From Ligula intestinalis (Eukaryota > Platyhelminthes > Cestoda > Diphyllobothriidea > Diphyllobothriidae): a stretch of DNA of 64,000 bases. The translations under genes and the position numbers were made by a program. This document shows, piece after piece, positions 11,801 through 25,500 of the stretch. The DNA lies in NCBI GenBank assembly GCA_036362985.1, contig JAYGXS010000007.1, forward strand, positions 15,496,459-15,560,458. Reading direction: 5' to 3'. A model generated the notes under the pieces. It was not told the origin of the DNA and searched no databases. It worked only from the letters and a program-made list of their open reading frames with translations. Numbering within the stretch: the stretch's first letter is position 1; each line of letters opens with the position of its first letter.

Positions 11801-13530
11801 CGATACTCGATGACTCTCACTTGTAAATGAGCGGGGCGGCTTAGAGCCACATAAATCTTTGTCCCTTATTACATTTACACACATTAATTCTATTTGCGTA
11901 CGCGTACTATGCCCAGCTTATCTAACGGACCCGATAGGATTTCGCACAATGTCTCTACCCGCAACTATCCCACACCGAATACATGAGGTTCAAGACACAC
12001 GACGGTGGCATGGCCGACCGTGTAAAACTATTTTGAGCTGAAATTCACTTCAATATGGCCACTATAATGACAGCATCTGCTTTAAGGTGACTACATTGCA
12101 AGTATTAGGTCAGCAATTATGAACTTACCCGACCTACTTCCGTGGTATGTTCCAAGACGTCCCTTCGAGTTTGTTACAGTGAATACGGTCTGACAACTTC
12201 TGAAGAAATTTTCTGCACTTCACTCGCCGAATCCTTCTAAGACGACTGTGGTCAAATGCCTCTGGTAGTAACTCCCCTTTTGCCTACGATTGACGTACAC
12301 AAAAGTAGAGGAGGACTGATCCAATCGGTTTTCATAAATCAGATACTGCCTCATGTACTTGTAAACATGCTTTCAGCGTCGATTCACGCAAAAGTCTTTT
12401 CATCCCAGTGATGCACTTAACACACATTTCCCATTCTGAGACACTGTTCTGAGTGTATCTTACCTCTCTCGCCTCAGTCTTCTTTTCTTTGGTCAATACG
12501 GTACCGCCATAAGTCGCATAAACACAGTGGACGATTAATTATTTTAATGCAACCAATTCGTACACATACTATTTTACTGACACTTGCGTTAGCGCTGACA
12601 GTTTTACCGGTTAGCAGACTTTCGATTCAGCCTATGCATCCCACACCCAGTAAGCCTTTAGTCAACCAATGAATTAAGCGCAGTTATCTGCACCAACTAA
12701 CGAAGACGAAATATTAACATGTTCAAGCACCAGTAGGTCTCCCATGCAGACTCACAAAACGGGTAAGCGGTAGCCGATTTCCATCACGTTGGCCATTTTC
12801 AGCTCTATTTAGATCCCATCTTTTCGAGTTTATTTAAAAAGGTAACTTTGCATTTCTGTTCTTCACTCCTCCCAAAATGTGTCCTAGGCAAGCGCCGTTA
12901 TCAACGCACGCCCGTAGAATAAATGTCTGAGCAGTTTTTGTTCATTACAACGCAAAATAATGGTTTGGGCCAGGACCATGCACGTACTGCGGATACGTCG
13001 CAACATCTGTGACTGATGGTCTCTCCTTGCAGACTTGCATTTATACTCAAAATAATTTGAAGGCTGTTTTTAGGCGTATCGTCGATTCGCGATACAGGAT
13101 TTTACTAGTTTTTGATGCCAGCGAATCTGGGGCATCGATGATTTGCCATCCAGTTACCGCACGTCACTTCAACGCCTCTCTAAATAATGAAGAGGTGTGT
13201 AGTATATAAAATATCCACCTCAACCATTAAACATTATCAAAAGTGTAATAATGCCTACAATATTGTGGAACTACTTACCCCCGTCTTCTGAAAACACTCC
13301 CAAGCGCTACCTACGTGACTCTGATCGCATTCTTTGCCATTATTCATTATTTTTGTAGGCATTTCTTTCGTTAAACTACTTGATCTATCGATTTCTAGTA
13401 CCGAAACATGTAGGAATCACCATGGCAGTATTTGCCGCTGCATTTTAAGACTTTTCTATGTTGGGTTTGTAGGTCTTATCAAGTCTCTTCTGCTGTCAAC
13501 CATGATTCATATTTTGTTTTGGTGCTGTAG
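8869..13530. other. Intergenic stretch, no gene recognised
   Basis: AT-rich sequence with only short frames of no recognisable family. The 5' exon(s) and promoter of NBAS should lie here if the gene starts within this window, but no convincing ATG exon with a donor was found. Confidence 0.5.
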
Positions 13531-16521
13531 GACTACCTTGTAAGACGTCGTGGGACTGCCACCGAAGAGTCACCGACTCAGCTCCCGGCTACTGGCTCTT
13601 CACAATTCACTTTGTACATTCGTGAGGACCTTCTTCAACTTGATACCCATGTTCCCCAGCTCTTGATCTCCTACGACCCCCTGTCGCTCGTCCCGAAACT
13701 TCGCCGATGCAGCCGCCTGCATGCTTCCTCGCATCCTGAAGGGTCCCGAGGGGGGACAAATGGGTCACCGTATACCACCCCGCCCCCGACGTCTGTTGTC
13801 TTCACCTTCTTGAAACAATCACTGACCGATTTGCTGATCTCTATGCAGAAGCCGTCTGCAGTCCTTTCCGCCTATTGTCATTTTAGGAGCTCAGGCTATC
13901 CATGGACTGTTGGCTACCTGAACTTCAACTCGGCTCGGCTGGTCGTATGTCTGGGAGTTCGTTGGCTGGAACTGTCATCTTCCAGCAAGGCGCCCCCCTC
14001 CTTTACGGCGACTACCCTCGAAGATTCAAGCATAGACCCAGTTACAGATGCCTCCCCCTCCACTTATCTCCCTGACACCACAGACGCCTTCTGGGCTGAC
14101 TCTTCCACCTCTTCCTCACCAAGACGTTGGCCTCTGACCTATGTAGATCCCTACTGTCAGTGGCGAGTGCTAGCACTTAGTGCGCCATCGCAGAAGCTTC
14201 AGGATATCGAAAGCGTATTTGCAGCTGTCGGTTTCAGTAACGGCACTATCGAGGTTCTCAGTCTTAGCGTGGATCCAGAAAAAGAGGAGATGAGTTTTGC
14301 CCACCCTCGAATAATCATCCCACCGCCATTTGACAACAGCAAGGTTCAGTTTTCGCCGCTAGTGCTGCTGCACTTTGCTGGTGATTCCTCGCACCTTCTC
14401 GTCTGCCGGTACACGGGCCATCTGGAGATGTGGAAACTAACACCCACAAGGGGCCAGTTTCCTGCTCAACTGCTCTGTCGGATGCACTTTAAGGAACTCT
14501 TTTCTGGTAGTCTCAGTGCATGGTACGGTGCCATTAGATTTTCGCCAGAGGCAGCCATCCTCGCAGCTGTATACGACCACGAAAGGAGGCTGCTCTTACT
14601 TGGAAGTGAGTATCGTGGTCTCGTTTCCTTGGCGCCCGATGGGCTTACTGCCATTTCCGTTTCTACGAAAGCACCTTTCTTTTCGCTGGCTCGCCACCTG
14701 CTCTCCTCCTCTTCCACCATGAGGCGCCGCCCACTGCTTTCCAAGAATTCATACTGGCGAGGTGACTCCGAGGATGGTTTTCTCATGTTCAGTCTCTCCA
14801 GCAGCACTGATTCGGGTAAAAGTCTGTTAGCAGCCATACACTGTTCGCATTCAGTTTCCGTTTGGTCCTTCCCTGCCTGCAATCTGTTAGCAAGCATCCT
14901 GCCGGACTCTGCACCCGCTCTGGCCAATTTGTCACATGGCACCCTGCTGTCCCCCTGCAGCAGCGATCTCCCCTTTCGTGTTACTTGGTGGCGACGTGTA
15001 GCAACAGAAGACGAGGTTGCTGCGGCGGATACAGGTCTTCTCTCCGCGCATCTTCTCGCGACTCTCAGGACTAACGGCACGCTGACAATCACGGATATAA
15101 CGACGATGCAGGCGCACTCCCTGGGTAATTCCTTCGACAGCAACGATGAGCATGTGGCTTTTGACGCCTTCTCCGTCTTCGCCGTCCAACCATCTGCTTC
15201 CGCCGTGCCACTTCTTTCCGAATTGGTAGTTGTGAGTTTTTCGGCGGCGGAGGCGCTGTCGTCACACCCTTCTAGCGCGCGGCAACCGCAGAAGCAGCCT
15301 TCTCTTGCGTTCAGGATGCTAGGTTACGCAAATGCCGCAACGAGTGTGCTCGGTGTGCCACTTTATGACTCGTCTGACGCCCAGGAGGCGACGGTGGCGG
15401 CAAATCTGCCAGCCAGTCAGGTGTTTCCAATGAGCGTGTCTGTGTCTCGACTGGCAGTCACCTCGGCCGAGGAGCTCTTTTTGTACCGAATTCGAACTGG
15501 TCGTTTCGCGGACGCTCTCGCCCTTGCCAAGCAGCACGGACTCGACCCAGAGGTGGTCTACCAACACCAGTGGTTCGCCCTTTTCCAATCCTACGGTGGC
15601 GGCGGCGGCTGCACACCCACGCAGTTCGCCACGGCCCTGCAAGCTGCCCTCGGCGCCATTGTTCGTCGTCCCAACTGGGTCCTGGCTGAAAGCCTACACC
15701 GGCTCCCTCCACTGCCTGCGGTGCCTGTGGAGAATCCGGAGGATGCCTGGAAACCGGTGGAGTTCTTTAACGCAGCGACCGCCCTGCTCAAACTGGGTCA
15801 TTCACGATGCAACTCCTCGAGTGTCTCAGAGGAGGTTAGGCGCCTAATTGAGACCCGCCTCTATCAGGTTGAAGTGCTGACTGCCGTTTATGCTGAGGAA
15901 TGCGCTATGCTACTGATGGATGACCAGGCGTGCGTAGGTCTGGACTCTGCTGAGGCCTGTCGCAGGGAACTACTTCTTCTACGTCACAACTCGCCTCTGG
16001 ATATGGGTCTCTTCTACCTGCACAGTCGCCGTTATGCTGCCTTCTCCGTGCTGGCAACGCACTATGCGGACCTACTTCTACCGAGCATTCTGCCTGCCTT
16101 GGCCACCCTACCGCCCACAGAGAAGCCCTCTGCTTACACAAGCTTTACCTTGTCCCATCTGTTGGCGGCATCCGAATCCCGTTCAAGCCCACCGCCTCTG
16201 CCCGCACAGGCGACTCTGGACGCAGAGGCTGTGGAGCGTCTGTTGTCGCGTCTGCCAGTAGCTTACAGGGGTCTGCGGAAATGGACGACACCGATCAACG
16301 ATGACGACGCATCGCTGCTTGCGTCCTGGGCCTCCCTTCGCGTAGTGGAGATTGATGAGGACTCCGGACTTGTTACGCATGCGTGTGAACTCCTGCAAGC
16401 GGTTATTGATCTCACTGCGGAGATCAAGTCAAGAGCTGGGGGCATGGGGGCTGTAGCAGGGGCGGAAAAGGCTCTGACTAGCCTCTACGTGCTGCGTGAT
16501 GAGTTGGATCAGTTTTCGACG
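13531..16521 (+). CDS. NBAS: NBAS exon A: N-terminal propeller-like region and start of Sec39 region
   Basis: A single 2,991-nt exon. The frame opens just after a tag at 13528-13530, which is either an in-frame stop or, more likely, the splice acceptor (tgtag/gac). The donor is acg/gtgcgt at 16521/16522, phase 0. The first two thirds are rich in Ser, Leu and Pro, with repeated hydrophobic strands ending in W or D (for example SLLAAIHCSHSVSVWSFP), resembling the WD40-like N-terminal domain of NBAS. From about residue 650 it becomes helical, with the NBAS signature YRIRTGRFADALALAKQ and then GLDPEVVYQHQW. A Gly run lies near codon 690. The first ATG in frame is near 13843, but upstream coding-like sequence argues that it is not the true start. 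Long antisense frames over this exon are taken as shadows. Confidence 0.9.
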
Positions 16522-19500
16522 GTGCGTACTTTGCTTCTTACCCCCTTCCCTGTGCCTTTTTCGGCACGTTTACCTTAGTATATTTAGGCTTAAAAGGAAG
16601 ACCCTAGGAAAAACTACTTAAATATATAAGTAAAAATACAGATGTTACTATACAGCAGGGAGTAACATATTTATATGGATGCATTATTTTTGTACAATGC
16701 TATTACATATGCAAAGTAATAGAACTCAGCGTGGTATGAACGTATGTAGGTACATTCCGGGGACCAAAAACTCGCTGTGAAAACGAATGGCGACAAAAAT
16801 TCATGTGGAATAAGTTTGGTCGGAGTTTCAGAAAATTCCCACGCAGGTTATGTATTGTGGTCAGTAAGAAGAAATCGTCGAAAGGCAGGGCGCAGTCTTC
16901 CTTCCTCACAATCCGGTAGGGCTGCGTGAGATCTTCTTGGATCTGTCTGTACTAAGGGGGAAGTAGATTCAGTGCATCAAGTCTGCATTTGTATGATAAA
17001 GTACTTAGGCGTTCAGTACGATACATTTGTAGATGGTTAAACCTCGGTAACCATTCATTTTGGCTTTTCAGTTCTTTTTGCAGGGTCCGTTCATCATTCT
17101 TGCATCTGATTGCTCGCCGTACTTTGTCGTCATCTGCAAACAGGACTCCCTTGCAAACCAGTCCATTAATGCAGTTTCTGAAATACATAATAGACAGCAC
17201 TGGTCCAAACACAGAACCCTAATGTACCTTTCTGCAAACTGATACAGGCATTGATTTCGTACTGCCAATATATACTGACTGCGGTCGGCTGATCAAGAAG
17301 TTCTCTATCCAACTCAGCTGGTTTCCCTTTATCCCAGGTTCTCAAACCTTATATGGTAGCCGATGTTGTGAAAATTATCACCAGCTCTTTTTGAAGTCAA
17401 TGTAAACGTCATCGATCCTTCTGTTCTCATCTAAGGAGCTGGACTACTGCTTCGTTATTTTATTAGAATGTTAAAAAGTAAATTCTACTACTTGTCTATG
17501 CAGCCATTTCTGGCGTGTATGTTTTGCTTCGGTTTAATCTAGCATCTTTTTCATTCACCGAGAAGTAGCATTCACCCATCTGGGGGTGCAAAGTTCTGCC
17601 TTGAGCCTCGGTTATGAACCGCGCCTGGTACCTGTAATTAATACGAACTGTGGGCCACAAAGCAAGCACGAAAGAGAAAGTGAAGGCAGTTGACCACAAG
17701 GAGAGCTGTTTTGATGAAATAGCAGGTCATTCTCACAGAAGGGTTGCGTACATTTATTGATCCATTTGATGAGAAAGTGTCGGCGTCATAAACCAATTAG
17801 ATCTGGCCATGGTGCGCGCTCTCATGACCGCAGCGTGGCAGCTTACGCTGATGCCCTTCTGTGCGATGACTCATCACGAGAATGGAGGCATTCCTACCAG
17901 CCTCTAACATGTGGCTGCTTTATGCTGACGGAATTGGCTGTCTCCCGCTCCTGTGGCTCCGTCAGTGCTACTTTACTGGCTTATTTGTCATCGTCGTTGT
18001 TCATCCGGCACTCCTCCGTCGTGATCGTTTATTAGCTGCCTTGACGGACAGATTGTGGACGCGTAACTTCACTGGCAGAGCGTCGAGCTCAGGTGGACAT
18101 GAGTTCTCCTTCTAAGTAGAAATTGGGGTCGCCCAAGGCTTTTGTTTGATTTGTTCCGTTTCTAGGAAATATGTTTTCTCCGCTGCCTCTTGAGCTAGTT
18201 ATTATCTCACGTACCTGACGGGGCATTAAGCTCATCAACCACCTGGACACGAGTCTTCCTTCTTATTGAACATTTATCTCGACTTTGTCTGTTTCGGTAG
18301 ATATTTTAAGTGGAAAATCACCGGAAATCATTTGTATTTATTTGTCTTTTTCACCTTTTCTAAGAGTAAAGCTGTCTCCGTTGCCTCGCAGCTATCTAAA
18401 TATCCCCCAAACGCTGTCCGCAGCATACAACTCTCGACACTACTTTTTGATGTCGGCTATTTGGTGAGCGTCAACAAAGAGGATGGGTTTCCACCTTCAC
18501 TATCCGAATGAGAGTATAAAGCTCTAGCCATCTAAATTTTGTAGTGTGGCCGTCGCTGGTGAACCTCGCGGGCAATTTAACTTCGCTATTGTGTTTGTAT
18601 GCACTATAGCAAAGGCAGTGGTATTCCAAAGTTTCGAGTTTGCTGGGGATTTATTGCAGGGCCTCCTATGCAATAAAAAATCGGCCTACTTACAGGGCAT
18701 ATTGAGAAGGATTCATTGTAGTCGGACCTTCCTGCGTGGATAGAACTTGTTCCGTCAGTTAGCAACCCTCCTAGCCTTGTGCTTTTATCCCGTTCGATGT
18801 TGCTATGGTTCTTCCTCGACATCCTGTTGCGCACCTGTTCACCTCCTTCCTGCATACAAACTAACCATATAATTTAAGGGCTCCTTGATAATCATTAAAA
18901 CACTTATTGCTGGAAATCTTGGGTTAAGCTTTGGGGTACCATTTTTTGGGTTCATTGACTACACCCGTCTTTATGGTAATAACTTTCGAGAAAACTTATT
19001 TCTTTAAAAGAAAATGTAAAGTGAAGACTTGGCCGCAAAATTAATGGTCTAAAGGTCACCATTTTCAAACAATAAGTCGTGTTATGGCCATTCTATATTA
19101 AGTGAAGGATTACCAATACTTCGTGCAGATTTGATCCCCACACCCAGCCAGCAACTGGGATTTCCGTCAATATCGTTTCATTCTGTGCTTTTGTACATTT
19201 TATGTAGCCTACAAATCCACTGTTTTTGACCAGATTCTGGAAAAAAGTAGTTCCTCATCGTGCTTGTTGTTCAAACAACTTTTAAAGGCCTTACCAGACA
19301 AAACCGAACTGCTCTTTTTACAAAAAATTACGCCTTTTATGATGACTACTGGATCGTAAGTGTTTGTCTTGAGTCTGGTCATAAATGCTTAGCGTTTCAA
19401 AGAGTTCGGCCAAAAACTCAATGCGTCACTAGCAGAGCATCGCTGCGGTGTTACAGCACATAACTTTGCTAGCTGAAATACAAAACAATTATAGATCAGG

Positions 19501-22500
19501 CCGAAATTTGCGAAAGATTAATTATTACTCACAAACTGGCATTGCTGCATGCACGAAACTTCGAAATGATAATAAGCAACCTTAGAGGAATTCAGAACTT
19601 AAAATAAATATAAAGGAGCTAATTGTTTAGTTTCGAAATACTAACTTTTCGAGGAAGCCCTAAGGTCTGAAAGCGTCAGAAATCTCTAACTGATCAGTCA
19701 ATTTAAACATCATAGTCAGATGAACACGTAACCATACTAGTTGATTTATAGGTTTAAATTACTTTCCTTGCATCAGCTGTATTTATGGATATTTCGGGTA
19801 TTGGATTACAATCAGTTTCCGATTTTCCTTTCAATCCCGGCGATTTTTTCACGCATTTCGACTATTTCTTCCGTAAACGTAGGTTCTGTTTGAAGTGTAT
19901 ATCAAAATTCTTCAAATAAGATATTCCTTAAAAGCATTCGGCAAAATGCGACTTCTTAGTCGTTAGTTCTTATGAAGATGGCCCTGTGGGTCATATTTCT
20001 AACCCCCCGAAACACTAAATCAAATTTTTGATCAAAAGAACGTCCACAACATAAGTCTACTATTGTTACGCCTAATATCAGCACAAAGACTTTCTATAAT
20101 AGGCTTTGCTGCTTCTGGACTAGTGATTTTGTCCGAGGAGCTAGTTTAGATTACTAGGAAACACACGCCGAGGAACTTGCGAGACCATTATTTTTGCGAT
20201 TTAGTCGCAAATAACATGGCACTTGGTGATCTGCAGACTTACTAGGAACGGGAACACTCACATACCTACCTTATGGCTGTGAACACTGCGGATAGTACTA
20301 CCAGTAGGATTGTTGATTTTCTATGTAACTGAAAGATTGACGCTTGCAAAGAAGATGGCTTTTACGTGGACTTCTTGACCAATAATTTCTCTACAGATTG
20401 TCTATAAGTCGGTCGTTGGTTTCGATTGTTCAAATGCCCTGCGTCGGAAGCTGCAGTACGATGCTGATCAGGCACAGCCGGCCACCACACTCAGTCACTT
20501 AAAGTTCTCCGAATTTCGTCGCCTCGACCCGGATCAGCGCTTGCACCTTCTCATCGCGCTGGTTTTGCCCAAACGGACCGCCCCCGCAACAGAGGTCTGC
20601 ACTGCCGTGCTCACGCATCTCCTGCCTTTTATTCGTCAACAGCAGCAGCAAGGTCACCACACAGCAGCTATTGTGTCTTCGCACGAGGACCGTGTGGTCG
20701 CCTGTCTTGACCGTGTGGCTGGCTTTGCTGGTCTCCAATTTGTGGTCATCATGGCTGAGACGTGGAAGCAACTGAAGAAGGCCACTCTGCCACCATCGTC
20801 TTCACAGTCGCATTTCATCAAGGCCACCGAGGGTAATCAGTCTTTAAAATACATTGTTTACTCAATTAATATAAGTAGTTATTGTATAGTACAGTAATAA
20901 CTTGCACTGTTTTTTACATTGAACTGCAGCCATCAATTTTAAAAAGTGTATCCTCCGACTTCTAACTATTCACTCGCCCTGTGTCAACGAGGATTGTGCT
21001 GCCTCACACAAAAAAGATGGTGATGAAATGAAATCGCCGCCAGTTTTAACATATCTGCACCAGTGCAGAAAAATATTGGACTTGCTGGAAGAGACGGAGG
21101 AAAGTGAAGACCTGCCGCAGTGGCAGCGTCTTTCTCGTTACTGCTTTACCCTTCTTGACTTGCATGACCAGCTGGCCAGCCGGGGCCTCCTTGACAAGGT
21201 GCGCTTCGATTTGGGCATTGGAGCTCGTTCGCTGGCACAGGTTGCCAGTCTCCTCTCTGATGAGCGTGGCGTCCGGAATTTGGTAGCGGGTTGGATCAAC
21301 ATCTTGATCCTCTATCGGCAGCAGTTGGAAGCATCTACGCAGACTACCGCTGACGGGGTAGCCGACGGCACAACAGTTGCGGCCGCCTCCGGGGAACGCC
21401 TTATGCGCTTTCATCTGCGTGGCAGGGCTTCCAGTAAGGAGGATCAAGCTGATCTGAACGAAAAACTGAGGTGCGTTTCGTTTCTTGATGCGCAGATCTC
21501 ATTCAGGAGGGGGGTATTCTCCGTGTACGGCATTATCCTATGGTTACCATATGTTGTTTGAAAACTACTGGCTGATGTCAGAAACAGGTATATCTTCAGA
21601 AATGTAAATTCAGTTTATGCGAAAGAATTACAAATCGTATCAGTTTATTGAGGGAAAGGCATTATATCTATATAATGTCAGTCTATCTATATCGTTAGCC
21701 CCCTGTATCGCTGCCCATGGGGCTCGAAATTGAGCCCCAACGCAGAACAGGACGAGCGCGTCCCGTAACCTATCGGCCAGTACCTCTCTCCTATTGTTAA
21801 TATTCTCGATCGAAACCGGCAAGACAATGAATCCTTGGCTCAATGGTTAGAGCGTTGGATTTCTAATCAGCAGACCCCGGGTTCAAGCCTCGGGTGGGGC
21901 ACCACTTGGGGTTGGTTATGGTTATCTGATGATAAATAATAGGCCAGAAATAGCCATATAAATCTCCCTGATCTTTGTTGGTAATGTTCTTCTATCCATA
22001 ATACTAGCCGCTATTGGACTGCTGGTGGAGTTCAAGAGTGAGCCTCGAGGTTATATTTGTATATAGGTAGACGTACTTTAACGACGAAGTCCACCGTCCA
22101 ACCAATGTGCTTAAAAATATCTAGGTGTCTGAAAATGGTATATATTCAATGAAAGATTGGGAGAATGTGGTTAAGCCTTTACTGTCGCAGCGCTTTGATG
22201 AAAAAAACGCTCTCATTAATTTTGAGTTCTCCGGGATACCTACAGGTAAAAATTCCTTATAAGTAACACCACAGTAACAAAAACCTCATGTTTGTGTAAT
22301 ACGGGACCAGTGGTAAAAAGTTAAATGGGTGGCTCATATCAGGGAAACAAAAACAACTAAAACCAGCAGAGCATATAAAAGTATAAAAAATAATGCATAT
22401 TTAAATGTCCTAACGTATGATGTGCGATCATTAAACTTAGGAATACAACCAATAGGAACCAAAAAGTTCGCAAAATGCGGAACTGTTCAAAGAACTGTGA

Positions 22501-25500
22501 ATTTTTGAGATCAAAATAAAACCATAAAAGATAGACTTTCTTCCCCTTTTTAAAACTTACTATAGTTTCTAATGCATTAAGACGAGTATTGTAGTACGAT
22601 GAGCCGAAGAGCAACCGCATGTCATTACCAAAACTAAAACTAAACTTAAAGGAAGCTAAAATAAGTAGCTTAAGGTAAAGTAACATCAACTAAAATGAAA
22701 ACTATATTTAAGTAAAGCAAGCCTACTATAAAGCTTATAAAACGCAACAGTAAACTAAAAACTAAACTCAACAAACTCCAACGTAAAACTTTATTAAAAG
22801 CTTAACCTAACTAAAGGTAGCCGCAGCACGCTTAATATTTATGTGGGAGGAATGCAATGGAGTGGTAAATTCTGAATAAGTACGCAAGAAAACATGCTTG
22901 CTACAGCGAAATAAGTTAGTAAAGTGCGGTGTTGCCTATAAGGAATCCTTATCTCGTCATATTCTTTGCAATTCTTATTTTTACTGATATAGATACACTT
23001 GCCAATTTATTAGCCAAATTTAGCTAAAGTGTGGTAGACGTCGAAGTCTGGAGGTAGGCTCGGATAGATGGCTGTCTTGCTATCATATCTCGACCGGGAC
23101 AAGTACCGCACTGATGAATATTAGCTCAGTGAAATGTCTATAAAGTTTGAAAATATATTTGCAATGACACGATTGCCAACTTAAAAGGGCACCATTCTCC
23201 CTGTTCTCTCATTCGTCAGGGTAACTCTTTAGTGACGTATGGTGTATATTCCGCCCCGATGAGTCTTTTCATGAGACGTCTGGGTAATCGCGTATCAACG
23301 GTCAGCGAGAGCTTTCCGCATCTTATCCAACGGATTACTGAGATAACTATAAATATACTACTTCCTCGGTTTCAATAGGTTGCTTTGTCTGCCTTAACTT
23401 TGACTCGGGGAAGAATGTCATAGTGCAAATGTAGTGAATGTGTTCTACGCTGTTACTTCTCAAATGCCGCACATTTTTTACATCAATGTTTCACTATTAT
23501 TTGTGTGCATTTTGCCTACCAAAAGGACCTATACAATTTTTTTCCATCTTAGTTACTTTTCATGCATACCTATACTTCTTAAATTGTGTTTTAAGGGCTT
23601 CTGTCATTTACCCCAAATATACTGACTGAATGAGGAAACGCCATGTTATCATGCCGTGGCATAGTAGTTTTCTTCAGTACCCATTTTCAATCCGGTTGGA
23701 CGAAATTACTGCTGAGGTAGTGCATTTCTGTAGAATTTTCGCTGTGCAATGCCTTCTTGGTTGCAATTTTGTGGAATTAATCTTTCTTTTTTCTACCCAA
23801 CTGCACAGATAAGTGTTCTTCATCTATTACTGTAATTAATTATATTAATTTAACGTTGTGTGGTTGTCAGCTTTAAAATGTATTCTACTATAGATTGCTC
23901 ATTTGTTGGAGCAAGTAGATACTTATCCAGAGGCCTACATCAACGGATGCTAGCAATAGCCGAGACAGTAGCTGTACGGCTAGCAAATCCAGTGCTATAC
24001 AGGTGCTTCTTATTCCGTAGCCGATGCCAAACTCAGGTGGGGATCGCATGAGGCCCCCACCCCCTAATGACAGTTGTTCACTTCGTACACTTGGTAGTGA
24101 GGTTCACTCTCCGTACTCGACTTTCGAACATTATCCACAGCCTGCCCTACTTCCCCCCTCCTCTAGTCCCATTGGCTTCAACATGCCAACCTCCTCATGC
24201 TTGCAGCGTGAGAAAGACGAACACTAACCGTAAGACAATTTTAAACTCTGTCCGACCCCCATATTTTCACCACCTATGTAGGACTGGGGATGAATTACTG
24301 AAAACATATGTTTACCGGCTTAACCTTTCAAGTGCAGCATGGGAATATTCGATGAACTTCAGAAAAAACAAAATTTTCCTTCGTCCGTTACTCTCTTAAT
24401 GATCTACCTTATCCCACGTACGAGCTATTTAACGTCTTTTCTAATACGAATTAAGCCATCTCAGTACGCCCTCCCTTAAATATTTTCTCTCTCTCCCCCA
24501 GGTCCCTGTTTGATCTCCTCTCAGCTTCCTTACGCCAACTCTTTCGCGATGCAGATCTGGGCAAGCTGGATCCCACCTACCACCTCCTCCTAGGTCTCCT
24601 CTGCTCTGGAGACCTTCGCCTCTTCGACTTTGCTGTCGGCTTGCGCGCCCATCCGAGATGGTCTGATGCTTTGCACGAAGCTATTCAGGCCTACTTAAAC
24701 GCCATTGCGCAGTTTGGGGTTAAGGATCCCAACGAGGCCATGGCTGCAGCCTGTATCCGCCTCTGGCGTTCCACTTCACATGCACCCTTCGATGAACGAC
24801 TGCTTGCTGCGGAAGCCTTCCTCGCTGCGATGACCTTCCTTGCCAATGTTGGACTCTGTGCTGGGCTCTCCCGGCAGCGCTGGTCTTGTATGAGCGTCCA
24901 GGAGCGTTTCGATCTCTTTGTGCTGGCTCTCGTCAGGCTACAGGAGTTTGCTCTGCCCACCTCCGCGCCCTCAATCTTCCCCTCCGCACCCCAGTCTCTC
25001 ATCTCAGCAGCCGGGCGGCCACCGGTCCAACTGGAAGCCCAACGTCTCCTCCCCACTGGCGGCTTTTTCGGTCTGTCTGAGGTGCAGACCAAACGCGCCT
25101 ATCTCCTCGCTACATTCCAGTTCTGCTCAAAGCACACCGATAATAAGGAGGAGGCCAAAGTACTTATCGACGCCTGTCGAACCATCCTTGAACAGGCTGT
25201 TGCCTTTATTAAGGATTTACTTACCACGCCTTCGGAGGCGTCCTTCTGGCCGGAGGCCTACCTTTGGTGCACCGGTCGTCAGATTTCAGACAGTTGCCGC
25301 TCTCCACCGGCCCGTTGGAGTCTCCTCTACACCCTCTTTTGCCTTCCGGCACTGGCACCTGCCGAGATCGGCGATTATGCAGTCGAGCGGTTCCGTCTCA
25401 CCCTCGCCCGTTTTGCTGTCACCTTTGCACCTTTTAGTCGGAGTCCGTCCGTCTCCTTCCTACAGCACGCGGAACTCTGTGAAGCCCTGGCTGAAACCAG

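Noticed and set aside
13334..13543. 5' exon of NBAS (69-codon frame starting with ATG)
   Set aside because: It ends in a stop before the NBAS acceptor, has no donor in a useful phase and looks like hydrophobic AT-rich noise.
14466..15143. 225-codon antisense frame opposite NBAS exon A
   Set aside because: It lies wholly opposite a well-supported exon of high GC content and shows no domain. Such antisense frames are expected shadows.
21838..21905. A tRNA-Arg gene
   Set aside because: A and B boxes and a UCU-like anticodon are visible, but acceptor pairing fails and the sequence continues into a tail shared with other copies, so it is a SINE head.
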